Assembly (NCBI GenBank): GCA_043228905.1
Contig: JBHGNT010000009.1
Location: 9,920,001 to 9,984,000 of the forward strand
Source: Azolla caroliniana
Taxonomy: Eukaryota > Polypodiophyta
DNA: 64,000 bases
Direction of reading: 5' to 3'
The translations under genes and the position numbers were made by a program. Below are positions 1 through 10,556 of this stretch, in pieces. Every line of letters starts with the position of its first letter. Within the stretch, counting starts at the first letter, position 1. The notes under the pieces were generated by a model. That model was not told the DNA's origin. It saw only the letters and a list, made by a program, of their open reading frames with translations, and ran no database searches.

Positions 1-1216
1 TAGAACGTGTGAAATATGAGAAGAGAATGACCAAAGGGAAGGAAATGGAACTGCCCGAGGATTCGGAGACTGTAAAGAGTTTTTTGCATAGGTCCGATCC
101 TTTCAAACAGCTTCATTATAGTGTTTTCAATGGCGAAGTATCCCAGATGCTCGAACTGTTACCAAAAAGGCACTACACTTTGTTGATAGCTGACATACCA
201 TATGGTTTCCGTATTGCGGGATCAACATATGATGATGTGCCTTTCAAGTACCCTCAGATCGAGAAAATGGTAAAGGATTTCGCAGAACTGACATTGGCCC
301 CCTTGTGGAGGATAGTCATATTTCATAGCATGGGGCAATCACTATCAGTCACAACAGCTTTGAAGTCCCGTTGTCATGCCACTGAACACATGCATTGGTG
401 CGTTATAGTTCGCTTTTACTCATTACAGTACTTCTTATTATATGTACACATTTACACCTCTAATACTTGATTTTCTTTCTCTATAGGATCAAAACAAATA
501 TTGCACGTAGCCCTGGCGATCGAATGGTTAGTGCGGTCGAACATTTTTGTGTGGGCTACTATGATTCAATTACAAAGAAGAAGGCTAGAGCACATGTCAA
601 TGAGCGTAACGTGGTTAACTACATCATGTGCCCAGCTGTAACCAAAAAATTAAGACATGTGTCAGGGGATAAAAGTATGGTGAACCCTTATCAAAAACCT
701 CAAAGATTGATCAACCGCCTCATAGAGCTCTTCTTGAATCCAGATGATTGGGTCCTAGACTTGTTCTCTGGCACAGGTATAATATATATATTTAATTTCA
801 ATCTTGTCGATCAAGTTTAAGACGTTACTTCTTATATATACTTGTTTGTGTTCATGCGACCATTAGGTACAACGACAGCTTGTGCATTGAAGATGTTTAG
901 AAACTGTGTTGCATTGGAGAAGGACCCTACTCAAGTTAACTTCATCAAAATGAGGATCACAGGAATCTGGGACTGTCCAGATCAGGATCAAGAAGTCGGA
1001 GCAAAACACATCAACGAGACAGAGATGTTCCAGATGACTTCACGAGAACCAATGGAACCAATTGATGAAGAAGCAGGGGAGCTGGTGGACCTGGAAGATG
1101 TAGCACAGTTTGACCATACATCAGATTCGGGAGAGCTTGGAGATGACACGAATGAAAACAGTCTAGAACAATCAGCGCCAGAGGAACCTGCTCTGCCTAA
1201 TTTGCTTATAGATTGA
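1..1216 (+). CDS. DNA N4/N6 methyltransferase, 3' exons (5' end outside window)
   Basis: Three exons are inferred at 1-397, 487-776 and 867-1216, with GT-AG introns at 398-486 and 777-866. The introns join in phase: the first completes a Trp codon and the second a Gly codon inside the SAM motif. The frame is open to base 1, so the start lies upstream. Exon 1 carries the catalytic motif ADIPYG, a variant of (D/S)PPY. Exons 2 and 3 carry DLFSGTGT, the FxGxG SAM-binding loop. Catalytic motif first and SAM motif last is the beta-class order of N4-cytosine and N6-adenine DNA methylases. The last 75 or so residues are acidic and unlike the catalytic core. Known of the family: such enzymes methylate the exocyclic amine of C or A in DNA; related N4-cytosine enzymes are reported, from memory, in bryophytes. 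Which base is modified here cannot be told. No stop interrupts the inferred exons, so I take it as a functional host gene, but a domesticated element gene is possible. Confidence 0.72.
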
Positions 1217-1974
1217 TGTAGATGGCATAATGTAAAAATTGAGGATTTTGAGGCATAATGTTCACCATCACTTCATATTATATTTGTATATGAGAACATC
1301 TGTAATTGTTTATCGTTTAATTAAATTCACCTGTTCATAATTTCCCTTTTTAATCATTATTGGAACCGTAGTTTGTATTTACATATAATTGGTCACCATG
1401 CTCTTCTTCAGTTTGAGATATTAACATGATATTGTAATTTCTCATTTCCGTTAGCATGACTGTATATGAAAAGGCGAATGTTTTTGATAATAAGAGGTTT
1501 TTAGTTACCTACGGTTCAAGTCTACTGGTTCCACATAGTATAAATGAATGTCGTACGTAATTGTTACTCTTACCAATTACATTGTCATGAACTATATGAC
1601 ATTATACAATGAAACTATCGATATACCCGTCCAACAAGTGGGGTACTACTTTATTCCTAAACCCAAAACCACATATTTATAATTACGGTTTATGTAGTTT
1701 TACTCTACAATTTGAATATGGATACCAATTTTAGAACTTTATATTGAACCAAGTCTTCAATTGTGCTCCATGATATGCAAATTGACACGAATGTGGACAC
1801 ATATACAATTTAGTAATTGCTAGGTTTTTTTTGTTCTATATTTAACCATCAAGTCGCAAAAGGGGTACGCATGCATCGTATATTTTCGATATCAGGATAA
1901 AATAGGGTACTTTTCTACATCTGGCCAACTATGCCAAAAGAGAATATGACATATTACCTGTTTCAAATGACCCG
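1217..1974. other. AT-rich 3' flank without recognised gene
   Basis: The methyltransferase 3' UTR probably occupies the first few hundred bases. Nothing else is recognised. The retrotransposon starts abruptly near 1975. Confidence 0.5.
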
Positions 1975-4900
1975 GTGTTCTTACCCCGGACCGGAAATGC
2001 TTCTCATCCTACTCAGCCGGTGATCACGGTTGTGTCCAGATGGGGAATGAAGGTACATGCCGGATTGTCAGCATAGGAGACGTGTGGTTGACAACACCAA
2101 CCGAATGCAAGCTGCTGCTGAAGGATGTCCGACACGTTCCGGAGGTTCGTCTGAACCTGATATCAGTCGGTCGGCTAGATGATGAAGGCTACACGGGTAG
2201 CATCCGGAACGGTGTTATGAAGTTCAGCAAAGGGAGCCTAATTGTGGCTCGGGCCTGGAAGGTCAACACGTTGTACTTGATGAATGCCCGGTTATGCCCG
2301 GGAGAAGTGAACGTGGCATTCGACACTGCCGGTGAGATGTGGCACAAGAGGCTGTGTCACATGAGCGAGAAGGGGATGAAGAGGCTTGCAGATAACAACC
2401 TCATTCTAGTGAAGAACATGCACTTGGAGAAGTGCACTAATTGTCTGGCCGGTAAACAGAACCGGACCTCCTTCCGATCGAGGCCACCGATGAGACATAA
2501 TGCACCACTGGAGTTGGTGTATACTGATGTATGTCAAATGGACACAAAGTCACATTCCAGATCGCAGTACTTCGTGACGTTCATAGATGACCACAACCAA
2601 AAGTTGTGGACCACACCGTTGAAGACGAAGGATCAGATGTTATCCGTCTTCAAAGAGCTCCACACGAGAGTGGAAAGAGAAATCGGCCGGAAGTTGAAGG
2701 CGGTTCGAGCAGATAACGAAGGTGAATACCGAGGGCAGTTCGAGGAGTATTGTCGCTCGAAGGGAATCCGGCTCGAATTTACTGTGCCGAAGTCACCGGA
2801 ACTAAACGGGCTGGCCGAGAGGATGAACCGGACCATAATGGAGAGGGTCCGGAGTATGTTGGCACATGCAAAACTACCCAAGAAGTTTTGGGTTGAGTCA
2901 CTGTCGACGACGACATATGTGATAAACAGATCACCCTCAGTACCCTTGGACGGAGACACGCCACAGAGAGTCTAGACCGGTAAGGAAGTGTCCTAGTGGC
3001 ATCTAAAGGTATTCGGGTGTCTTGCGTATGTGCATGTAGCTAAGGACCGGAGAAGAAAACTAGATCCGAAGACCAAGGCATGCATATTCTTCAGTTACGG
3101 TGATGATGAATTTGGCTACCGAGTCTAGGACCTGGTCGACAAGAAGGTATTCCGGAGTCATGATATTATCTTCATGGAGGACAAGACGCTCGCCGACTGG
3201 GAGTTGGAGAAGAAGATAATGAACTCCGTGTCGACAGGTAAGGATCGATTCTACGATGAGCAGACCCAACCGGCAAGAGACCGGTTAGCACTCGAGGAAC
3301 CAGCCGATTACGGTGAGGATACCGAACCGATAGAAGAAGAAGTAGAGGAAACTAAAACCGGAACCAGCCAAGACCCCGAATCGGATTCGGATGAAAAGAA
3401 AATGGAGGAGCCGGTTACCGAAGCCCAAAGACGGAGATATCCTCTCAGAGAGAGAATGGCCCCCCGGAGATTTCCGGATGCAGAGCAAGTGCTGCTAACC
3501 GATGAGGGGGAGCCAGAAAGCTTCGAAGAAGCGAAGGATGACACCCACAGCCGCAAATGGTTAAATGCCATGCAGGATGAGATGGATTCCCTGCACGAGA
3601 ACCATACGTACGAATTGGTGGAGTTGCCGAAAGGAAAGCGGGCACTCCGAAACAAGTGGGTGTACAAGTTGAAACCGGGAGATTTCGGCAACCCCCCAAG
3701 ATACAAAGCCAGGATCGTGGTGAAGGGTTTCCAGCAAAATAATGGCGTGGACTTCGACGAGATATTTGCCCCGGTAGTAAAGATGACCTCCATTCGGACG
3801 GTGCTGAGTATAGCGGCAAGCATGGACCTCGAGGTAGAGCAGCTAGACGTGAAGACGGAATTCCTTCAGGGTGACCTCGAAGAGGAGATCTACATGCAGC
3901 AACTGGAAGGAATCGTGGAGAAAGGGAAGGAGCACCTGGTTTACAGGTTGAAGAAGAGCATATACGGACTGAAGCAAGCTCCCCGACAATGGTACCGGAA
4001 GTTCGATTCCTTCATGACCGATCAAGGGTACCATAAGACGCAGGCCGATCACTGCGTGTTTGTGAAGAAGTTTGAAGGAGGCGACTTCCTGATACTCCTT
4101 CTGTACGTGGACGACATGTTGATCGTCGGACGGAACCAAGCCAGAATATGGATGCTGAAGAAGGCTCTCAACCGAACTTTCACGATGAAAGACTTGGTTC
4201 CTGCAAGACAGATGTTGGGGATGCATATCATCCAGAACCGGCCAACAAAGCAACTGTGGCTATCACAGGAGAAATACGTGACAAAGGTTCTTCAGCAGTT
4301 CAACATGTTAGGAGCGAAACCGGTCAGATCGACACTCCCGGCAAATTGCAGATTATCCGGTAAGCAAAGCCCGAAGACGAAAGCAGAGAAGGCTGATATG
4401 ATGAAGGTTCCATATGCCTCTGCCGTCGGGAGCTTAATGTACGCAATGGTGTGTACCCGACCGGATATAGGATACGCAGTCGGAGTGGTGAGCGAATTTA
4501 TGAGTAATCCCGGCAAGGAGCACTGGAACGCGGTCAAATGGATACTCCGGTACTTGAAGGGCACTTCAAATATGTGTCTCCGATTCGGCTCCGGAAAACC
4601 TCAACTAGACGGTTATACCGATTCGGACATGTCGGCTAATGTGGATACTAGCCGGTCTACATTCGGGTATGTAATGACATATGTAGGGGGACCCGTTTCG
4701 TGGCAGTCGAGGCTGCAGAAGACGGTTGCGTTGTCAACCACGGACGTGGAGTACATGGTGGCTGTGGAAGCCGGCAAGGAAATATTATGGATGAAGGACT
4801 TCATCGGAGAGCTCGGTATCCGGCAAGATGAATACTGGCTCTATTGCGACAGTCAAAGTGCCATCCACCTTGCTAAGAATGCAGCCTACCATTCGCAGAC

Positions 4901-5081
4901 GAAGCATATCCAGCAAAGGTATCACTGGATCCAGGAAAGAGTAGATGACCAGGATTTCGCGCTGACAAAGATCCACATGGCCGAGAACGGGTCAGATATG
5001 CTGAGCAAAGAACTGATACCCGACAAGCTGGATGCATGCCGGAAGCGGATTAGACTAGTAAGACATCCCATGCCGGAGTGA
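1975..5081 (+). pseudogene. Copia A pol: integrase, reverse transcriptase, RNase H
   Basis: The piece begins at the protease tail. Integrase follows, with its His/Cys zinc site (HKRLCH, then CTNC at about 2340-2450) and DDE core (YTDVC, RADNEGEY, ELNGLAERMNR). RT carries the YVDD catalytic motif near 4106 and RNase H the SKEL-type C-terminus near 5000. The frame is the same from 2040 to 5081 but is broken by three TAG stops at 2973, 2994 and 3126. Each sits where a Trp codon fits the family, so each fits CTGG changed to CTAG. Upstream of 2040 about 20 codons read through in frame, then a small deletion follows. A copia polyprotein normally makes gag, protease, integrase and RT/RNase H for cDNA synthesis and insertion; this copy cannot. 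Confidence 0.9.
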
Positions 5082-5091
5082 AGGGGGAGTT
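5081..5091 (+). promoter_or_regulatory. Polypurine tract of copia A
   Basis: The purine run AAGGGGGAGTT lies just before the LTR 5' TG and would prime plus-strand DNA synthesis. Confidence 0.75.
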
Positions 5092-5770
5092 TGTTAGGAA
5101 ACAGGTCCCTCCGGATGGGAAGTGAGAAGAACAATACTGATGAGCAAAAGATCCGGATGTGGAGTACCCGGCTACGGAAGACCTGGTGAGAACCGGATGA
5201 CGAGTACCCGGCTACGGAAGACTCGGTGAGAACCGGATGACGAGCACCCGGCAAGAGCTGGATGGTGAAGGCCCGGTGAGAAGTGCTCACCGGATGAAGG
5301 GACATATTCATAAATATGTTTTCTGAGAGTCCTTTGGGGCTATGTTTGTAAATAGCTGAAAAGTCATATTAGTGTAAATATGACTTAGGGCAAACTTAGA
5401 GGAGGTTCATGTTGTAGTTGTTGTCATTCTTGTTGGCGCAAGATTAGAGCGCAACAGTGTACAGAGAGAGAGAGAGAGAGAAAGAGACGAAGAGTTCGTA
5501 TCTCTGTTGTAACCGTCGCCTGTGGCGAAGACAGTAAACAAGAGGTCGTTGCCTCTGTGTTCATCTATTGTATACTGTTACATAGTGAAAGTTAGCAGTC
5601 AGTGGACTGCCGTGGTTTTTTCCCGTGTTTGGGTTTTTCCAAGTAAACATCCCGTGTACTCTTCTCTCCATTGTGTCGTGCATTCATTCCCGGTTTTTTC
5701 TGTGTTTGATTCTAAGCTTGGTTGTGGCCGAGCGTTGTTCATCAGGAGCGTGTAGTTCCTGATAGTTACA
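5092..5770 (+). repeat. LTR-A, 3' LTR of copia A
   Basis: It begins TGTTAGGAAACA directly after the polypurine tract and aligns over its length to the reverse-oriented solo LTR at 55296-56005. The right end is uncertain by about 10 bases because it reads CCTGATAGTTACA where other copies read CCTGTCA or CCTCACA. It contains a 40-bp minisatellite and a GA run at 5465-5482. Confidence 0.8.
5153..5282 (+). repeat. 40-bp minisatellite inside LTR-A
   Basis: Three units start with CCGGATG at 5153, 5193 and 5233; the last unit is longer. They lie in the U3 part of the LTR. The other LTR-A copies carry different arrangements of the same unit. Confidence 0.75.
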
Positions 5771-5774
5771 CTAA

Positions 5775-5870
5775 GTTCTGGACACCGATCCGGCTCTCCA
5801 TTCCGGACACCCATCTGGCTCTTGGCTTATTCAGCCAATCCGGATCATGTTGCGGTTGCTCGCTCAACAC
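5775..5870 (-). repeat. Fragment of LTR-B (first ~90 bp), reverse orientation
   Basis: It resembles the 3' part of the reverse LTR-B at 57150-57245, including GGCTTATTCAGCC and the terminal GCTCAACA. It is a leftover of another LTR insertion. Confidence 0.55.
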
Positions 5871-5876
5871 AATAGT

Positions 5877-6511
5877 ACAAGAAGTTCGAGTCCTCCATGC
5901 AGGAACATGGGTTCCACAAAACACAAGCATATCACTATGTGTTCGTCAAAAGGTACGATGAAGGTGACTTCTTGATTCTCTTATTATATGTGGATGGCAT
6001 GTTGATAGTTGAACAAGAAATGAAGAGGATCATGAGCCTGAAGAAAGCATTAGGCAAATCATTTGCCACCAAATATCTTGGACCGGCCAAACAGATATTG
6101 GGGATGCACATAGTTCGAGACAGAATTAAGAAAGTGCCATGGGTGTGTCACAAAAGAAGTATGTGGCAAAGGTCCTTGCAAGATTCAACATGTCAGAAGC
6201 AAAGCCGGTCGGTTCGGCATTGGCAACAAACTACAAGCTTAATGATAAGCAATGGCCGAAGAGCGAGAAGGAGAAGGCCGAGATGGGGAAAGTACCATAT
6301 GCTTTGGCCATCGGCAATTTAATATAAGTGATGGTCTATACGAGACCAAACATAGCATTTATTGTGGGGGCAATAAGCCGATACATGAGTAATCTAGGCA
6401 AAGAACATTGGGTAGTCGTGAAGTGGATACTCAGGTACTTAAAAGGCACCTCGGGGGTATGCCTTAGGTATGTTTTCAGAAAACCTATGCTCTAAGGGTT
6501 TACTGACTCGG
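5877..6511 (+). pseudogene. Copia RT/RNase H fragment related to family A
   Basis: Translation matches the copia A RT from the residues before YVDD to the start of RNase H. The catalytic motif reads YVDG, losing one Asp. A frameshift near 6140 moves the reading into another frame, and stops follow near 6325 and 6494. The fragment ends where the LTR-B element begins, so it was probably the target of that insertion. Confidence 0.8.
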
Positions 6512-6985
6512 TGTTGAGCGGGCAAGCTCAACCGGATCTAGATCGGTTGAATAAGCCAGAGCCGGATTAATATCCAGAACGGAGAATCGGATCGGTGTCC
6601 AGATATATCGGTATCTGGAACCTAGAACCGGACCGGAGAACCAGATCATACTCTGGAATAGTGAGAACCGGTAGGCCGTTGGAGCCTATGGTACGAGCCT
6701 AGTATGTATGCATATTCCTTGGAGTTAGTGTCAGTCGCTTGTATGAGCATTGAAGTACATGTCAGTACTTCTATCAATCCTTTTATGGACTTGTATAAAA
6801 AGTGTTCTGTAGGACATTTGTATGTACAAAGTGTTATTATTTTGAATTGAGTTTATGTTATTCTGCTCTCTCTGTCTCTCCCATCTACTGTGTATTTTTA
6901 AGCTTCCATTAAACCTTCATTTTTGTTCTATTGTTGTTATCCAGTTGAGCCAGTTTATCTAAGCTTCCGCATATTAACTTTTACA
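6512..6985 (+). repeat. LTR-B, 5' LTR of copia B copy 1
   Basis: It starts TGTTGAGCGGG and ends TTTTACA directly next to the primer-binding site. It shares sequence with LTRs at 52025, 56842, 62012 and the more distant copies at 46202 and 50760. Confidence 0.85.
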
Positions 6986-6997
6986 TGGTATCAGAGC
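6986..6997 (+). promoter_or_regulatory. Primer-binding site (initiator tRNA-Met)
   Basis: TGGTATCAGAGC is complementary to the 3' end of plant initiator tRNA-Met and abuts the LTR with no spacer. Confidence 0.85.
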
Positions 6998-7080
6998 GCA
7001 AAGGGTTGAGAATCCTTTGTTGTCGACGAGTGATGCTCACAGACAAACCCTAACACCAGGTAAAGAACCGAAAGGAAGAT

Positions 7081-9890
7081 ATGGATAGAAGTATGGCGAG
7101 CTCGCTTCCAACAGAAAAGCTCGACCGGAGCAACTATGCATCCTGGTCATATAAAATGCACCAGTACCTGTTGGGTCATGGATACTGGAGCTACGTGGAA
7201 GGAGCAAAGGAAGCAGCGCCGGATTCGGCACTCAAGGATTTCCCGGTATGGGAGCAAGGAGTGAGCAGGGTGTTGTACTGCCTCGCATCTTGTGTGCATG
7301 ACCAGATGCTTGGCTATATCAGAGATGCAAAGTCACTGACGGAGCCCTGGGAAAATCTCCGGAAGATTTTTTCCACAAGTGCCACGGCTCGGAAGTTGCA
7401 GCTCCGGCAAGAGCTCAATAGTATCCGCCAATGGGACATGTCGGTCACCAACTACACCACAAAGATCAAGGAGATCTGCAACATGCTCAGGTCCATCAAC
7501 GTGACAGTGGACGAAGACGAGATGGTCTAGATCTACCTCGGTGGTCTCGCACACTAGTACGGGCCAATACAGACGGCAATTTGCACCCAAGAGAAGCCAC
7601 CGTCCTTCATCAACCGGCAATCGATGCTCATGGTCGAAGAAAACCACGCGAGTGGGTCAAGGGCCACTCAAACGGACAGTCGGATGTTGTACACGGAGGC
7701 GGATTGGCCCCGTGGGTTGGCACGCAATAGCAACAGCCGGCAAGAGCAGAACCGGAGGCATATAGATAGTGCCGACAGTAGTTCCGAGCCCTCCACAAGC
7801 AGGGGGAGTTCAAAGCAGCGGCAATAACCAGCAATGAAAGACCGAAACGGAATGCTGGTAGTGTGGGCAGAAGGGCTATAGAGAAAGCGAGTGCTGGAAG
7901 AAGCGTGCCGATTTGGATAAATCCAGATCCGGCATGGTTGAACAAGGGAACCGACAAAGCTCACACTACACAGAAGGATTGGAAGGATCCGGAACCAGAA
8001 AAGGGCCAGCCTTCGTGATGAAGCATAAGGTGAACTCAATGAAGAAGACCATTTCCGGATCGAGGGAAGTGTGGTACGTTGACCCCGGAGCATCTAACCA
8101 TATGACGAGCCATGAAAAGTGGTTCTTGTTTCTAGAAAAGCTAGGGCAACCGAGAGTTGTCAAAACCGGAGACGACACTCCTCACCCGATAGTGCATGTC
8201 GGTGGAGTCCCCTTGAGTCATGTCGAACAACAAGGGAAGATTACGAACATGCTTCATGTCCCAAAAATCACAAAGAACCTAGTGTCGATCAGGCAAATCG
8301 TTAACCAGGGCATGCAGGTGTGGTTTACGCATCATGAGTGCATCATTGAGGAAGAGGGCTACATCATCGTGCAAGGGCACCAGGACGGGAGGATGTTCAT
8401 GTCCCAAAAATCACAAAGAACCTGGTGTCGGTCGGGTAGATTGTTGACCAGGGAATGCAGATGTGGTTTACGCATCTTGAGTGCATCATTGAGGAAGAGG
8501 GCTAGATCATCGTGCAAGGGCGCCGGGACGGGAGGATGTTCATCCTCGATACCAACGATGTAGGCATCTCCTTGTTCGCAAAAGACATAAAGTCAAGTCA
8601 GATATCGACTTGTGGCACAAGAGGATCAGCTATGTCAACTATCAAAGGCTTCAAGACCTGCAATTGAAACAGGTTGTTTTTGAATTACCCAAATTCAGTG
8701 GCCGGAAGGCCCAAATTTGTGAAGCACGCCAGCTCAGAAGCAATACTGGCTTCTATTCCCCACTACAAGAAACCGGACCCGTAACAAGCTCGACTTGATA
8801 CATTCGGATGTATGGGGACCGGCATAGAATGTTAGTCTTGGGGGGAGCCGATATTTCGTCTCCTTTATCAACGACTACAACCGGCACACGTGGATATAGC
8901 TCATTGAGACAAAAGGCGAAGTTTTCGACTCTTTCTGGAACCTACAAAATCTTGTCGAGAGGGAAACAGAGAGAATGATCAAGTGCCTAAACTGGATCAG
9001 GGATAAGGTGTTAGCACATGAACTACATTTCAGACGGAAGCCGAATTTGAGGCATCTTAGGATATTCTACAGAATTGCATATGTGCATGTGCCGGATGAG
9101 AAGCGGGGAAAGTTAGACTAGAAATCAGAGAAGTGTATCCTTGTCGGCCACTCACATGAGCAAAAGGGTTATAACTGCTATAACCACCTAACAAAACAAG
9201 TTCGAGTAAGCCGAGTTATTGAATCTGATGAGTCGGCATCATGGTACTCTCTACCGACTCCAACTCCCGACTGCGACGATTCTGAAAGATGAGGCCAATG
9301 AGCCGGAAACAATCCAGGCATAAGAAGAAGAAGACCTCAGTACTCTTGATGAGAGTCCAATTTCATTTTGGTTGAGCGGGCCGAACGAGCGACTGAGTCG
9401 GAACGACCAGTCAGATGAAGAGTTTGCGCGTAGTGGAGACTCAGCCATGCTGTCCCCGCGAAAGGAACCGAAGAGACGGTTCACATGCAAAGAGATGGGG
9501 AAGAAGAAGATGTTGGAATATGACACCGGCAGAGACGAGTCAGATCGGAGCGAATCCGACTCTGGACAGAACGAAGACGAACCTTTGGAGACGAAGTCCA
9601 AGCCGGCCAAGAGGGCCTTAAAATGGTTACGCTGATCCACCCGCCAGAAAAACCCCATGCAGTGGTATGGTTATAACGAGTACATGGCGCATCACTATGC
9701 ATACATGACGAAAGTGGCAGAAGTGCGTGAGTCGAAGAGCTACGCAAAAGTGGCAAAATACGCACAATGGCATGCCACTGTGGAGGAAGAGATGCAGGCA
9801 CTTTATCCCAACGACACATAAGACTTGGTTGACCCTCCCTGACATTGAAAAATGATAGGTTGCAAGTGGGTGTACAAGGTAAAGTATAAC
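7081..9890 (+). pseudogene. Copia B gag-pol remnant, copy 1
   Basis: Gag begins at 7081 (MDRSMASSLPTEKLDRSNYA) and reads about 149 residues to a TAG at 7528. After frameshifts come a CCHC knuckle relic near 7850 and the protease. At the protease active site Asp-Ser-Gly has become DPG (VDPGASNHM, near 8080). The pre-integrase region follows, with a 143-bp tandem duplication, then an integrase core with several stops and an internal deletion near 8990. The integrase C-terminal part extends to about 9250, and the hinge toward RT (GCKWVYK) ends near 9888. No function remains. Confidence 0.85.
8253..8538 (+). repeat. 143-bp tandem duplication in copia B pol
   Basis: Units run 8253-8395 and 8396-8538; a third start of the motif at 8539 continues into unique sequence. 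The two units differ at about 13 of 143 positions. Since 143 is not a multiple of three, the duplication shifts the frame. Confidence 0.9.
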
Positions 9891-9895
9891 GTTGA

Positions 9896-10441
9896 TGTTG
9901 TCCGTTGGAATAGTAACTGACAAACAGAAGCGCAGAAATATTAGAATATAGTAAAAGCGTAAGAAACGCATGTAACGGTATCGTGAAGATCTGTCACTAC
10001 GCGCGGATTGTGAGGCGGAACTGCCAGGGTTCTGGACCAGAAGGACTTGAAGTTGGCGCAAGCTTTAGCGAGAAAGTACTTAAAGCTAGATTGAAAGAGA
10101 GAGAGATCTTGAGATAGAATACAACGCTTGACTTTAGATTGAGAGAGATTAAGATTGAACTCTTGATTTTAGATTTTAAGAAACAAGTTACATGATCAAT
10201 TCGATAACGAATTCTCTTCTTCTTAATTTCATAACCAAAAAAAGCCTAACCCTTCTTTTATAGATGCTCTCATGCATATGATGCATGTGAGGGTACAAGA
10301 CATGCATAAAATGCATGTTTGCCATTTGGCGCTCATGTATTACATGTGGTGCATGATAACCATGTCACTCAGTTTAGCTCTCATGTATGAGAATTTACAT
10401 GTAAAAGTACAATGATAGAAATATAAATTCAACTAAATGTC
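9896..10441 (-). repeat. Dispersed repeat, possible LTR remnant (reverse orientation)
   Basis: Bases 10258-10385, read on the minus strand, match 44718-44850: ATG/CAT-rich sequence, a GCGCCAAAT core and a TATAAA-like box. Ends are guesses from TG/CA and no target duplication was found. It could be an LTR or a shared promoter region. Confidence 0.35.
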
Positions 10442-10442
10442 A

Positions 10443-10510
10443 TGGCTTAGTAGTAAGCCTATTGACTCTTAACTAGGAGGTGCAAGGTTCAAATCCTCAC
10501 TTGCCCTCCT
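10443..10510 (+). repeat. tRNA-Lys-like sequence, possible SINE head
   Basis: A box A-like stretch (10443-10453), an anticodon-loop-like CTCTTAA with CTT anticodon (10466-10472) and a perfect box B, GGTTCAAATCC (10486-10496), are spaced as in tRNA. The acceptor stem and outer T-stem do not pair well, so it is not a functional tRNA. A TA repeat follows at once, which fits a SINE or retroposed tRNA. Confidence 0.45.
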
Positions 10511-10519
10511 TGTGTATGT

Positions 10520-10544
10520 TATATATATATATATATATATATAT
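10520..10544. repeat. (TA)n microsatellite
   Basis: A simple TA run lies directly after the tRNA-like sequence. Confidence 0.9.
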
Positions 10545-10556
10545 TAATTTGGTCGT

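Larger units (their letters stand above)
1975..5770 (+). mobile_element. Ty1/copia family A, 5'-truncated copy with 3' LTR
   Basis: This is a pol region followed by a polypurine tract and one LTR. There is no 5' LTR, primer site or gag. The left edge falls just before the end of the protease region, in AT-rich DNA, so the copy is 5'-truncated. Two relatives of the same LTR lie in the window: the split LTR at 12480-12747 plus 29549-29768, and the solo LTR at 55296-56005. Confidence 0.9.
6512..9890 (+). mobile_element. Ty1/copia family B copy 1, 5' LTR through integrase
   Basis: The copy has an LTR, a tRNA-Met primer site, gag, protease and integrase in order on the plus strand, all decayed. 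Reading is lost near 9890. A separate piece with RNase H sequence in the same orientation at 11846-12479 may be its 3' part. No 3' LTR is seen. Confidence 0.8.

Noticed and set aside
1-1216. DIRS-type retrotransposon methylase
   Set aside because: No tyrosine recombinase or RT adjoins it, and it has spliced introns; this stays possible only if upstream sequence shows such genes.
10443-10510. Functional tRNA-Lys gene
   Set aside because: The acceptor stem and outer T-stem pairs do not form.
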